Position numbers and translations under genes: made by a program. The notes below the pieces were generated by a model. It ran no database searches and was not told where the DNA came from. It was given only the letters and a program-made list of their open reading frames with translations. Shown in pieces: positions 1 to 10,311 of a DNA stretch of 64,000 bases. Within the stretch, counting starts at the first letter, position 1. Every line of letters begins with the position of its first letter. The DNA comes from Asaia platycodi JCM 25414 (GTDB lineage: Bacteria; Pseudomonadota; Alphaproteobacteria; Acetobacterales; Acetobacteraceae): the NCBI RefSeq assembly GCF_000614545.1, contig NZ_BAKW01000004.1, positions 175,065 to 239,064 of the forward strand, given 5' to 3'.

Positions 1-322
1 AGGCGGCCCCGAAGGCCAGAGGCACACCGATCAGAACGGCGATCAGCGTCGAACCGATCGTACCGAAAACTGGCGCGAGCGCACCGTATTCGTTGGTGAC
101 CGGGTTCCAGATATCGCGAATGACGAAAGACGGACCGAAGGTGCTGAAGGCCTTGCTGCCACCGAATGCCATGGTGAGAACGAGCCCGCCAAGCGAAACA
201 AGAACCAGCAGGGCGCAGGCAGCGACAAGCAGCCGAAAGAGGCGATCGCCCTTCCAGAATGGAATTTTACGGGCTTCCTGTATCGGTGCAGGCTGGGTCC
301 GCGGAGCGGCAGCGCTAGTCAT
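1..322 (-). CDS. pstC: Phosphate ABC transporter permease PstC (amino-terminal part, cut by window edge)
   Basis: PstC is one of the two membrane permeases of the high-affinity phosphate importer PstSCAB. Only the first 107 residues are in the window. Reading the minus strand from the ATG at 322, a basic cytoplasmic tail of about 25 residues leads into a hydrophobic segment rich in Leu, Val and Ala, then the family-typical stretch IWNPVTNEYGALAPVFGTIG at roughly residues 68-87, followed by the start of the next membrane span (STLIAVLIGVPLAFGAA). The start is supported by AGGA eight bases upstream. pstA, pstB, phoU and phoB would be expected further along the minus strand, outside the window. 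No pstS lies upstream here; the next upstream gene is an unrelated glycosyltransferase. Confidence 0.85.
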   Translation of the reverse strand, partial: MTSAAAPRTQPAPIQEARKIPFWKGDRLFRLLVAACALLVLVSLGGLVLTMAFGGSKAFSTFGPSFVIRDIWNPVTNEYGALAPVFGTIGSTLIAVLIGVPLAFGAA

Positions 323-439
323 TCGGTCGGTACGTCCTGGCTCAGACAAGAAGTAAATCAGGTCAACAAGGCACCATGTGCCAGTCTGTCGTGTAGCTTC
401 CCCGTCACGATGAGACAACAAGCCTCGCCAATCAGGTGA

Positions 440-454
440 CATGAATATTTCATG
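440..454. other. 15-bp perfect inverted repeat between glycosyltransferase and pstC
   Basis: CATGAA-TAT-TTCATG is a perfect 6+3+6 palindrome, flanked by TGA and ACA, so that TGACATG and CATGACA surround it. It sits just after the stop of the 461-1429 gene and about 120 bases upstream of pstC. It could be an operator or a weak terminator; the spacing does not match a standard 11-bp-period Pho box. Confidence 0.3.
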
Positions 455-460
455 ACACGA

Positions 461-1429
461 TCAAAACTGTCGGCCTTCCGCCCAGCCGTGCAGGAAAAAA
501 TGCATCAACGGCCCAAGGGGCCAGCCTTTCACGTCCTGATGGAACTTCCGATAGGCGCTGCCGGACCAGGGCTTCGCGATCTGCCTGTCTCGCAACAGGG
601 CGGGAGCGTTATCAAGATGCACAGGTAACGCGGACGCTGCTTTGGCCCAAGGCAGATAGAGATGAAGCATGCCGTCATAGCGCGACAGGTAATGCGTCTC
701 GTCTTCGAGCAGGATATCGACGAGGTGGCGCCCCGGAAGATTGGGCGTGGCAGCGTAGCGCATGAGGGCAGCGCGATCATTCGGGTCGAGCAGGGAATTG
801 GAGAGCTTCGCCCGTGCTCGGCGCTGCATCTCCTCAAACTCATGATTATGCCAGTGCAGATAGGAAAAACGTGTCAGGGCATAACCGGGGGCGAGGCGGG
901 AGGACGGGTTGTGCTGGCCATTATCGACGACAGCAATGCTGCGCGCAGGCAGCAGGCCCTTGATGAACGCGGTGTCGAGTGCAAACCACCCAGGCTGCGA
1001 GGGGATATTGAAGAGCGAGCTGCCGATGCGCAACGCCCGTTTTTCGCCAAGATGAGACGCGAACTCCTCCAGGATACGGTCCCGGCTTGTCGAGAGTCCC
1101 TCATCGCCGATGACGACGAGGAACTCGTCGCAATCGACCGGCAGGGCAAAATCATAGACCTCGGTGTCGTCCCACAACCTGATCTGCTCGGCAAAATGCA
1201 GCCCCTTGCCGTGAAAATCAGACGGATCATCCCGGTCACGCCTTACCGTAGCGCCACACCGCTCTGCCTGTACCAGGAGATGCAGCGTAAGGGGGTCATG
1301 CGAACCGTTATCGAAAATTGTCAGGTTTTCAAAACCGAAAATTCGGCCGTAATACGAAAGCCACGCCATGAGCATAGGGCCTTCATCGCGCTGCATCATG
1401 ACGATGCGTATTGTGGTCAGGGGCGTCAT
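461..1429 (-). CDS. Glycosyltransferase family 2-like protein (PF13704/GT92 type)
   Basis: A 322-residue cytoplasmic protein that opens with IRIVMMQRDEGPMLMAWLSY, the start of the GT-A fold family often annotated as glycosyltransferase family 2 (Glyco_tranf_2_4). Visible elements are the early nucleotide-binding strand, DNGSHD near residue 40, and VDCDEF near residue 98, which supplies the DxD-like metal/nucleotide-sugar site. The C-terminal third is rich in Trp, Tyr and His (YLHWHNHEFEE) as is usual in this group. There is no signal peptide or membrane span. The gene is intact, and is divergent from a larger glycosyltransferase at 1549, suggesting a small surface-polysaccharide locus. Substrate cannot be deduced. 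Confidence 0.75.
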   Translation of the reverse strand: MTPLTTIRIVMMQRDEGPMLMAWLSYYGRIFGFENLTIFDNGSHDPLTLHLLVQAERCGATVRRDRDDPSDFHGKGLHFAEQIRLWDDTEVYDFALPVDCDEFLVVIGDEGLSTSRDRILEEFASHLGEKRALRIGSSLFNIPSQPGWFALDTAFIKGLLPARSIAVVDNGQHNPSSRLAPGYALTRFSYLHWHNHEFEEMQRRARAKLSNSLLDPNDRAALMRYAATPNLPGRHLVDILLEDETHYLSRYDGMLHLYLPWAKAASALPVHLDNAPALLRDRQIAKPWSGSAYRKFHQDVKGWPLGPLMHFFLHGWAEGRQF

Positions 1430-1548
1430 GAATGAAGCCTATGAGAGCAAGGTCGGGGCATTAATCTAGCCATAAAGACGGAACTGCTGCATTTCAGCAT
1501 GCAACGACATAAAACGGTTTTCGATCCGATCGGCACGAAAGACAGAAT

Positions 1549-4052
1549 ATGCACGCTGCCCCAACCAACAGCCCGTTCATCGGTTATAGCGATGGTCTTC
1601 AAAAAGAAATCCTGATCGGATGGGCCGTGAACCGGCTTGATCCAAACACGCCAGCGCGCCTACATATTCTAATCGATGGACAGGAAATTGCTCAAATCCT
1701 GGCAGATCAATCGCGCAGTGACGTACAAACAGCTCTGAAAATGCCCCATGACAAGGTGGGGTTCACGTTTCCCATCCCCTCCAAATTCATGGATGGAAAA
1801 GAACATGACATTTCAATACGTCTGCCGGATCGTACCGCCTTACCTATAGCCGATGAAACTGTACCATCAGGAAAAACACTGGTTCACAAATTTACTATAG
1901 AATCCAGACCCGAATACACAAGTTGCGTTGATGGAATCAAGCAGGGCGCTCTCAAGGGCTGGATCCTGCAGAAAATGCCGGGCGAGAAAGAATGGCGTGG
2001 CGACTGCGTGGTTTCGGTCTCGGCCAATGGCGTTCTCGTGGCGCAGGTCAAAGCCGATCGTTATCGCGGCGACGTGGCGGCAGCCGTCGGTTGTAATCCG
2101 AATTGTGGCTTCGATATCCCTATCCCGCAACGCTTTCGTGGCTCGTCGCCCCGCAGCTTCTCTGTGAAGGTCCTGCCCGAGGGCGAGGAACTCATGGGGA
2201 GCCCGTTCACCAGCTCCATCGCCGATGATGCGCTCGAAACCCGCCTGCTCGATATCGCGGAAACCATCGACAAGCTGCATCGCGAGCTGACGAAGCTTCG
2301 CACGGAAATACGCAGCGCCATCCCTCAGGCAGGCTATAATCTCGGCAATTACGACCGCTGGGCGTCGCTCTATTACGCCGCATTGCGCGAGCGAACGGCG
2401 ATGCTGCGCATCAAGGCGCCGATCGCAGAAGAAGCACTCGTCACCGTTCTCTGCCCGACATACAAACCGCTCAAAGCCGACTACGTGACGGCCATCAACT
2501 CGGTCATCAGCCAGACCTGGCGCAACTGGGAGCTCATCCTGATCGACGACGGGATGGTCTGCCCCCAGACCACAGCCTGATGCAGGATTTCGCAGCGAAG
2601 GACAGCCGCATCCGAGTTCTGCCGCTCAAGAAGAATCTCGGCATTTCGGGCGCTACCAATGAGGGGATGAAAGCGGCAAAAGGGCAATATACGGTCTTCT
2701 TCGACCATGACGACATGATGGTCGATGTCGCGCTCGAAACCATGATGCGCAAGATGCAGGAGACCGGCGCCCTTCTGCTTTATTCGGATGAAGACAAGGT
2801 CGATCAGGCCAATAACTGGCAATCACCCAACTTCAAGCCGGATTTCAACTACCGCTATCTGCTGGGCTGCAATTACATCTGTCATCTGACCATGATCCAG
2901 ACCGCTACCATGCATGAGGTCGGGCTTTTGCGAGCAGAATATGACGGGGCTCAGGATCACGATTTCATTCTACGCGCCTGCGAGATCCTGCCCCATGAGA
3001 AGATCGCTCATGTGCCTGAGCTGCTCTATCACTGGCGCATGACTCCCAATTCGACGGCGGTGACGGTTGGCAACAAGAATTATGCCATAGCGGCCGGGGT
3101 GAAGGCCGTCTCGGATCATCTCACACGGCGCGGCTACAAGGCGGATGTTTCCTCCATCAACGGGCTGACGCTCTATCGCGTGGACTGGCGCCTGACCGAC
3201 ACCCCGTCTGTCTCGATCATCATCCCGTTCAAGGATCAGATCGACATCACCCAGCGCTGTGTCGAAGCGCTGCTGGAGCATACAGATTACGCCAACTTCG
3301 AAATCGTTCTGGTCGATAACTGGTCGGTCACGCCTCAAGCGCGAATCTTCATGGAAGAATTCGGCGCTCGCAAGAGTATCCGCTTTCTGACCATCGAAGA
3401 GCCCTTCAACTACTCACGCCTCAACAATATTGCGGCGCAGACCTGTCAGTCGGATTATCTGCTTTTTCTGAACAACGACGTTTTCGTCGAGCAGAAGAAC
3501 TGGCTGCGCCTGATGATGAACGAAGCGCTTGCGGGCGATCGAGTGGCCGCTATAGGGGCAAGGCTGCTTTACCCCAACAGGACCATCCAGCATGCCGGTG
3601 TCGTCGTCGGCCCGACTGGCGTGGGCGCTCATGCCCATCGCGGCTGCGGTCCCGAGGATTATGGCTATATCGGGCGTATTCTTCTCAGCCATGAAGTAAC
3701 CGCCGTGACAGCCGCCTGCATGCTGGTGCGCCGCGAGATATTCGAAGAAGTCGGGTGCTTCGATGAAGAGGGCCTGAAAATTGCCTATAACGATGTCGAT
3801 CTTTGCCTCAGAATCCGCTCTGCCGGATACCGCATCATCTATTGCGCCGAAGCCGTAGCCGACCATCATGAGAGCCTGACACGCGGCTCTGACGATGTAC
3901 CCGAGCAGGAGGCGCGCTTCTTCGAAGAGGGACAGGTCATGCAAAAACGCTGGGCCGGTCAGGCGATTTACGAACGCGACCCGGCCTATCCGCGCTTCTT
4001 CACGGTCGACCTGCAGCCGTTCTTCGATCTGGTCGACCCGCGGAGCACATAA
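1549..4052 (+). CDS. Large dual GT2-domain glycosyltransferase with N-terminal beta-sandwich repeats (frame broken near 2553)
   Basis: The reconstituted protein is about 834 residues. Residues about 8-95 and 125-225 are two copies of a beta-sandwich-like module (pattern L.GW ... FdIP ... L.GSP). A short coiled coil near 235-265 leads to a first GT2 domain (VTVLCPTYKP, LILIDDG, FFDHDD, YSDEDK) and a second GT2 domain from about residue 553 (SVSIIIPFKDQ, IVLVDNW, LLFLNNDVFVE). This layout is that of tandem glycosyltransferases that build rhamnan or O-antigen-like chains on the cytoplasmic face. The frame changes after IDDG at about 2553; one extra G in the GGG run joins the halves perfectly (IDDGDGLPPDHSLMQDF). 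I regard this as a sequence error. A strong terminator follows immediately. Confidence 0.85.
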
Positions 4053-4077
4053 AAAAGGGGGCCAAGCCCCCTTTTTT
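4051..4077. terminator. Bidirectional intrinsic terminator
   Basis: A6 G5 C, loop CAA, G C5 T6: a perfect 12-bp stem with a 3-base loop and a T tract on both strands. It separates the convergent glycosyltransferase (ends 4052) and MFS transporter (ends 4076), overlapping both stop codons. Confidence 0.93.
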
Positions 4078-5301
4078 ACACGCCTGGCGGCATATTTTTA
4101 CGTGACTTGAACTCTTCGGCGATGCTGATCAGATAGATCACGAAACCGCCGAGAGAGAGCGCAAGCCCTACCCAGCCGACCGAGGTCCAGCCAAGCCCGG
4201 CCGAAATGGCCAGACCGCCCAGCCATGGCCCTACGGCATTCGCAATGTTGAACGCGCTCTGATTGAGGGCAGCTGCCAACCCCTCGGCCCCGACCGCGAC
4301 GGTCAGCAAACGGGCCGATACGATGGTCGCTAAACCGCCACTTGCGCCGATCATGAAGACATTGATCGCAAGCGGGATGAATTTATGCGAAGCCTCAGGG
4401 AAGCCAGCCATCGCTGCAGCACCCATCAGCAATACGCCAGCAAGGGTCGGCATCATCTTGTGATCGGCCAGCCACGCGCAGACGAGCGTACCGATCGTCA
4501 TGCCGACGCCGAAAACAGCCAGCATGATCGGCACATAGGATTCCGGCACCTTCGTCACATGAATCATGATCGAGGCGAGGTACGTGTAAACACAGAAGAC
4601 GCTGCCGAAGCGACCGCGCCGATCGCGAGCGTCAACCAGACCTGCTTGATCTTGAGAGCCGTAAATTCGTTCAGGATGCTGGCATCCTTCTTTGGCGCGT
4701 CTTTCGGCGCGAAGAGAACGATCAACAGCGACGTGCAAAGCGCGAGAAACGCAATCAGAGCAAAGGCCCAGCGCCAGCCGATAAGCTGCCCGATCCCATT
4801 CGCCAGAGGAACGCCCCCGATTGTGGCAATCGTCAGGCCGAGGATGACACGCCCCACGGCCTGCGATCGCTTGTTGGGAGGCACAAGAGATGAGGCCAGA
4901 ATGCTGGCAATACCGAAATAGGCCCCATGAGGCAGGCCGCTGATGAACCGGCAGGCGAGGAAGACCAAATAATTGGGCGCAATCGCGCTCAAACCGTTAC
5001 CCAGCATGTAGAAAAGCATCATGCTGATCAGCATGGTACGTCGGCTGATACCGGCGCTGAACAGAGCGATGGTCGGCGCGCCTATGCACACACCTGCGGC
5101 ATAGAGCACAATCGCATGACCCGCCTCGGGGTCGCTCACTCCGAATGTGTGGGCGATCATGGGCACAAGACTCATCGCGGCAAATTCTGCCGTGCCGATT
5201 GCAAAGGCGCCCAAGCCCAGACTAAAAAATATGATACGTATATCACGCACCGACCGAGCCAGATCGCCAGATCTCAAGCCGCTCATGCCAACCTCAGCCA
5301 T
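4076..5301 (-). CDS. MFS transporter, DHA1/AraJ-like drug or sugar exporter (frame broken near 4600)
   Basis: About 400 residues with twelve predicted membrane spans, resembling the AraJ/YdhP/NepI group of proton-driven exporters. The N-terminal half has the FAIGTAEF motif in span 1, a GR-type loop (AGISRRTMLI) after span 2, and CRFISGLPHGAYFGIASILA in spans 4-5; the C-terminal half contains the second six-span set. The frame shifts near 4600 between AIGAVASAASSVF and SVFCVYTYLASIM, where a lost base is the simplest cause. The start ATG at 5301 is followed in frame by another Met at codon 6. The next gene, at 5335, is divergent and only 33 bases away, so both promoters must share that gap or lie inside the genes. 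Substrate unknown. Confidence 0.82.
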
Positions 5302-5334
5302 TCTCTAAATTGTCATCTTGAATCAGGCGCGCCC

Positions 5335-5712
5335 ATGGAAATCACCGCCAACCCCGAGACGATTGCTGCCCTTACCCTAGCTTCGGACCAATACGAAGAG
5401 GCTTTGGCGCAAAATGACGTCGCAACACTCGACGCCCTGTTCTGCGACGTCCCGAACGTGATCCGCCTCGGCGCTACCGAAAATCTGTTCGGCCCCGAGG
5501 AGATCGCCGTTTTCCGCCGCCATCGGACCGGAGGCGCCCCGCCACGCGAGCGCCTGAGACGAGAAATCGTCGCTCTGGGGGCTCATGCGGGCAGCGTCAC
5601 GATCATCTTCAAAAATCTGCGAACGAACCAGACCGGCCGACAGAGCCAGACCTGGATTCGGCAAAACGACACCTGGCGCGTGTTGATTGCACATGTGTCT
5701 TTCCTTGTCTGA
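5335..5712 (+). CDS. AtzH/HpxZ-like protein (DUF3225, SnoaL-like fold)
   Basis: A 125-residue protein matching the AtzH-like family (cone-shaped SnoaL/NTF2 fold): helix with YEEALAQNDVATLDALF, the strand pair VPNVIRLGATENLFGPEEI, and the C-terminal GRQSQTWIRQNDTWRVLIAH typical of the group. Members accompany amidohydrolases and purine or triazine catabolism (HpxZ in oxalurate use), often as an accessory subunit, but no amidohydrolase is seen here. It lies divergently from an MFS transporter and 83 bases upstream of dps on the same strand. Function here is unassigned; the family call is firm, the role is not. Confidence 0.75.
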   Translation: MEITANPETIAALTLASDQYEEALAQNDVATLDALFCDVPNVIRLGATENLFGPEEIAVFRRHRTGGAPPRERLRREIVALGAHAGSVTIIFKNLRTNQTGRQSQTWIRQNDTWRVLIAHVSFLV

Positions 5713-5795
5713 GCACGAAACCGACCCATATCATGGACGTTCCATCGTCATCGCTTTCTGCGAATGTCCGATAGCCAAATCGTAAGGGTGAAACC

Positions 5796-6332
5796 ATGAC
5801 AACGAAACATGCGATGCACACGACACAGAATGCTCTCAAGTCGAATGCAAAGACCGTCTCGATCGAGACACTGAATGCACGCCTCGCCGATCTAATCGAT
5901 CTGGCACTGATCACCAAGCAGGCCCACTGGAACCTCAAGGGCCCGCAGTTCATCGGTGTTCACGAAATGCTCGATGGCTTCCGTGACAGCGTTGATAATC
6001 TGGTTGACGAAGTTGCAGAACGCGCCGTTCAGCTCGGCGGCACGGCCTATGGCACGACGCAGGATGTGACCAAGAAATCAGCCTGTGCGCCCTACCCGAC
6101 CGATATCTACAAGATCGCCGACCACATCTCGGCGCTGATCGACCGCTATGCGACGGTCGCGAATAACGTGCGCGCTGCAATCGACATTACCGATGAAGCT
6201 GGTGACGCCGATACAGCCGATCTGTTTACCGAAGCCTCGCGTGCCCTCGACAAGCATCTCTGGTTCCTTGAGGCTCATACGCAGGAGCCGACCGGTCAGA
6301 TGCGCGACGGCGACCACAGTGGCGCCCGTTAA
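5796..6332 (+). CDS. dps: Dps, DNA-binding ferritin-like stationary-phase protein
   Basis: A 178-residue Dps. It forms a dodecamer that oxidises and stores iron with hydrogen peroxide as oxidant, and binds DNA. The inter-subunit ferroxidase motif is visible as KQAHWNLKGPQFIGVHEMLD, including the His, Asp and Glu ligands, followed by DEVAERAVQLGG. The amino terminus carries several Lys/His residues (TTKHAMH, SNAKT) suited to DNA contact. AAGGGTG lies seven to eight bases before the ATG. A clear intrinsic terminator follows, so it is probably transcribed alone or with the upstream AtzH-like gene. Together with ahpCF/oxyR downstream it fits a peroxide defence region, but no OxyR site is obvious upstream. 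Confidence 0.95.
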   Translation: MTTKHAMHTTQNALKSNAKTVSIETLNARLADLIDLALITKQAHWNLKGPQFIGVHEMLDGFRDSVDNLVDEVAERAVQLGGTAYGTTQDVTKKSACAPYPTDIYKIADHISALIDRYATVANNVRAAIDITDEAGDADTADLFTEASRALDKHLWFLEAHTQEPTGQMRDGDHSGAR

Positions 6333-6369
6333 ACGCGACCTGCTTTGAAATAGCTTACAGGACGTGAAG

Positions 6370-6405
6370 ATCTCTGCTTCCAATTGGAGGCAGAGATTTT
6401 TTTTT
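6370..6405 (+). terminator. Rho-independent terminator after dps
   Basis: ATCTCTGCTTCC, loop AATT, GGAGGCAGAGAT: a 12-bp stem with one G-T pair, followed by a run of nine T. Confidence 0.93.
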
Positions 6406-6622
6406 GACTTTTTATTCAGAAAACCTTTCCGAAAAAACGGAAAATTCTCCTGATTATTTCATTATTTAAAACACAATCCTGATCGTTGATGTATTTTAAC
6501 GATTGAACGGAACTTTTATCGATAAAACCCAAAAAATGACGTAACTGTAAATTATGAGAGCGGTACTTTAACGACATAACCCTCCTAGCGCCCCAGGGCT
6601 GTCAACATGAGGGTGAAACATT
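6406..6622 (+). promoter_or_regulatory. AT-rich upstream region of the beta-repeat protein
   Basis: About 215 bases of unusually AT-rich DNA between the dps terminator and the gene at 6623. It contains a perfect inverted repeat, TTTCCG (6426-6431) and CGGAAA (6438-6443), around six A, and several A/T tracts that look like UP-element or H-NS-like binding DNA. The likely ribosome site GAGGGTG lies 8 to 14 bases before ATG 6623. No specific -35/-10 is claimed. Confidence 0.4.
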
Positions 6623-8047
6623 ATGGCCATTGTCACGATCGTTGGGAGCTCAGGCACTGCAATCCACGTTACTGTCACTGGTGGCAAGGCGCAGGATCTG
6701 GCGGAAGTCTATGCCCAGCAGATGTCAGATGCCTATGCGCGCGACAATCTTACGACGGTGCTTCTCTCGCCAGGCGTGCCATCCGAACACGATGCCAATG
6801 GTCAGATCTATGGTGGTTTTGTCACGACAGGCGGCAGCTACTCACCTACTGGCACCTATGATTTCCTCGGTGCGGGCGCCCTGAACGCCACACCTGGCAT
6901 AAACACGACTTTGAGTGACCGCGTTACGATTGACGGATCGGGCGTCACGTCGACAGGCATTCTCTCCGTTCTGGGCGGAAGCACCGCCGGGCTGACCTAC
7001 GAGGCGGGCGCCAGCAATGGCAGCTTTCTGGCAACAAGCGGCGACAATTTTTTCAATGGTGGCACCCAGAGCGCAAGCTGGACCATTCTCACAGCTGAAG
7101 GGAACGATACCGTTCTTGCCACGAATGGCACCAACACGATCAACGCTGGTGCGGGAAACAATGTCATCACGCTGCAGAAGGGCATTAATACCGTAATTTC
7201 GGAAGGGCAGGATACGATCACGGGTGTTGAGGGTGGCAGCAACACGATCACACTAGTTGCCGGCAAGTCGGTTGTGTCGCTTGGCAGCGGATCACTGGTG
7301 AATGACAATGCAACGATCGGTAGCCTGATAACCGTTGGCGACAACAGCACGGTGCAGGCAGGCCAAGGTTCGACTGTCATCTTCTCGGGCGCCAACGGCA
7401 CGTTATCGGGCGCTCAGAACGACACGGTCTCCGCGCTGGGAAATCTGTCCGTGCTCTATGGCAGCAACCAGACGATCAGCGTCTCGGGCTCGCTGCAATT
7501 CATTGCAGGCACAGGCAATACCCATATTTCAGCCGCTCAGAGCACGCTCTGGGGGGCAAACGACCTCTCGGCGACAGTTACTGCTGGGAACTCCGCTCTA
7601 TGGACCGGTAATCAGCTGGGTTCGAGCAGTAACGAGCTGATCGATGCGTCGTCGTCGCAAGGTACGTTCGACGCCTGGACCGGTGCTGGCAACCAGACCG
7701 TTATCGGCGGGCAGGCCACCAACCATTTTGTTTTCGGCACCGAATATAACGGAAACTCGGATGCCAGCTACGCGACAGTTACAGGCGGCAGCGGAGCAGC
7801 CAACACATTCGGTGTTCTCGCTGGCCACACAGCGGGTGATATCACGATCACAGATTTCGCCGCAGCCAGCGGAAACAAGTTCTTCATGTACAATTATAAG
7901 CCCGAAGATGCCGGGGCAGCCGTCAAGAGCCTGCTTGCAACCGCAACGGTTCAGGGCGGCAACACGGCGATCATGCTGGATAACAACATGAAAGTTACTT
8001 TCCTGGGCGTGACCGATCTGAACTCGTCCAATATCGTCATCAGCTAA
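6623..8047 (+). CDS. RTX-like beta-strand-repeat protein, candidate type I secretion substrate
   Basis: A 474-residue acidic, Gly/Asn/Ser/Thr-rich protein without Cys and without a Sec signal peptide. After an N-terminal region (about 1-95) come irregular beta-helix repeats, with RTX-like units such as NTINAGAGNNVITLQKGINT around residues 172-200. The C terminus has the layout of RTX exports: GGSGAANTFGVLAG, then DITITDF, and an ending LDNNMKVTFLGVTDLNSSNI, which resembles uncleaved C-terminal type I signals. It is therefore a probable secreted adhesin or matrix protein. No ABC/HlyD pair is adjacent; one exists at 49.8-53.5 kb. Unlike its neighbours, the frame is intact. Calcium binding is likely weak because canonical GGxGxD nonapeptides are few. 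Confidence 0.65.
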   Translation: MAIVTIVGSSGTAIHVTVTGGKAQDLAEVYAQQMSDAYARDNLTTVLLSPGVPSEHDANGQIYGGFVTTGGSYSPTGTYDFLGAGALNATPGINTTLSDRVTIDGSGVTSTGILSVLGGSTAGLTYEAGASNGSFLATSGDNFFNGGTQSASWTILTAEGNDTVLATNGTNTINAGAGNNVITLQKGINTVISEGQDTITGVEGGSNTITLVAGKSVVSLGSGSLVNDNATIGSLITVGDNSTVQAGQGSTVIFSGANGTLSGAQNDTVSALGNLSVLYGSNQTISVSGSLQFIAGTGNTHISAAQSTLWGANDLSATVTAGNSALWTGNQLGSSSNELIDASSSQGTFDAWTGAGNQTVIGGQATNHFVFGTEYNGNSDASYATVTGGSGAANTFGVLAGHTAGDITITDFAAASGNKFFMYNYKPEDAGAAVKSLLATATVQGGNTAIMLDNNMKVTFLGVTDLNSSNIVIS

Positions 8048-8056
8048 AACCGTATC

Positions 8057-8081
8057 CGACCTGCACCATTGTGACAGGTCG
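8057..8081. terminator. Possible terminator hairpin between convergent genes
   Basis: CGACCTG and CAGGTCG form a 7-bp stem around an 11-base loop between the convergent genes ending at 8047 and 8093. There is no T tract, so termination strength is uncertain. Confidence 0.4.
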
Positions 8082-8092
8082 AAGCGGGCTGC

Positions 8093-9138
<1,046 letters not shown>

Positions 9139-10238
9139 TCAGGCGTGAGTATCGCTGCCAGGTCGGCGCAAGAGTCGCGTGAGATATCCCATCATCATGG
9201 TCTCGTCCGCAGAGAGCGCATGGGCGCCTGCCTCGCCTTCAAGCAGAGTCTCTGCCTTGCGTGCGAAAGCTTCGCGCAGACTACCATCGAGATAGCCGGT
9301 CAGGATCTGCGGGTGAATGTAGCATTTACGGCAGACCGAGGGCGTATTGCCGAGCTGCGCTGCCACCTGCTCGATCGTCCGCAACACGTTCTTCTTGGCC
9401 CGCGCTTGGTGTCGCTCTGCGCCAGGCTCGATAATGTGAGGGCAGCAAGATGGGTGGCGGCCCAGGTTCGAAAATCCTTCGCGGTGATATCTTCGCCGGT
9501 GATTTCCTGCAGATAGGCATTCACGTCATGGGAGTGGATGTCATGTCGCTCCCCTTCGTCATCGAGATACTGAAAAAGCTTCTGCCCCGGCAGATCCTGC
9601 AATCGTGCGAGCACGCGAACGAGACGCGGATCCTTGACCTCAAGATGCGCTTCGATTCCGTGCTTGCCTTTAAAGTCGAGTGCGATCTGGCCGCCCTTCA
9701 GCTTCACATGGCGATGCCTCAACGTCGTCAACCCGAAGCTGCGGTTCTCTCTGGCATAACTTTCATTACCGATGCGCGCCATGGTGCGCTCCATCAGCCG
9801 AACCACCGCTGCCAGTACACGCCTGCGGTCGAGCTGGGGATGGCGCAGATCCTGATCCACCCGATGACGGATTTCGGGCAGTTTTTCGCCAAAGACGAGC
9901 ATACGCGCGAATTTGTCTTCATCACGCACGAGGCGCCAGCGCGGATGGTAGCGATATTGCAGTCGACCGCGCTTGTCCTTGCCAACTGCCTGAAGATGCC
10001 CTCGTGGATTGGCGCAGATCCAAACATCGCCATAGGCCGGTGGGATGGCGAGGGATTTGATACGCTTGAGCACCGCTTCATCCGTAATGCGCTCGCCCTG
10101 CGTATCGCGATAGAAAAAGCCCCGTCCTGCACGATGGCGCGTAACACCGGGTCTGCTGCGATCTACATAAACGAGCCGCGCCGCCTTCGCATGATCGCGG
10201 GCTTCCTGCTCGGCATTACGGGTCGTGTCTTCACTCAT
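9139..10238 (-). CDS. DNA topoisomerase IB (poxvirus/eukaryotic-type; frame broken near 9390)
   Basis: About 365 residues. This enzyme relaxes supercoils by a 3'-phosphotyrosyl intermediate. The N-terminal domain has GRGFFYRDTQGERITD, followed by IPPAYGDVWICANPRGHLQA and YHPRWRLVRDEDKF. Catalytic-domain motifs include ENRSFGLTTLRHRHVKLKGG (Arg/Lys active site) and HSHDVNAYLQEITGEDITAKDFRTW. The catalytic Tyr is in SVCRKCYIHPQIL, which lies in the next frame; the break falls after AQSDTKRG. It is transcribed after ahpF. A hairpin in the ahpF-topoisomerase gap contains the ribosome site for this gene. Such enzymes are chromosomal in many alphaproteobacteria and often near stress genes. Confidence 0.92.
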
Positions 10239-10241
10239 GAG

Positions 10242-10271
10242 GCGCTCTCCCAGTTGGGAGGGGGAGAGCGC
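10242..10271 (-). promoter_or_regulatory. Intergenic hairpin sequestering the topoisomerase IB ribosome site
   Basis: GCGCTCTCCC and GGGAGAGCGC form a perfect 10-bp stem with a 10-base loop. On the minus-strand transcript the second arm holds GGGAGAG, the best Shine-Dalgarno for the ATG at 10238. The hairpin may therefore limit topoisomerase translation. Confidence 0.5.
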
Positions 10272-10311
10272 GGGAGAGAGCCGTTGGTTGCACCCCCTTC
10301 CCCGGCAAGAT

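Noticed and set aside
323..460. Pho box before pstC
   Set aside because: TGTCA repeats on the minus strand are 16 bases apart, not the 11-base period expected.
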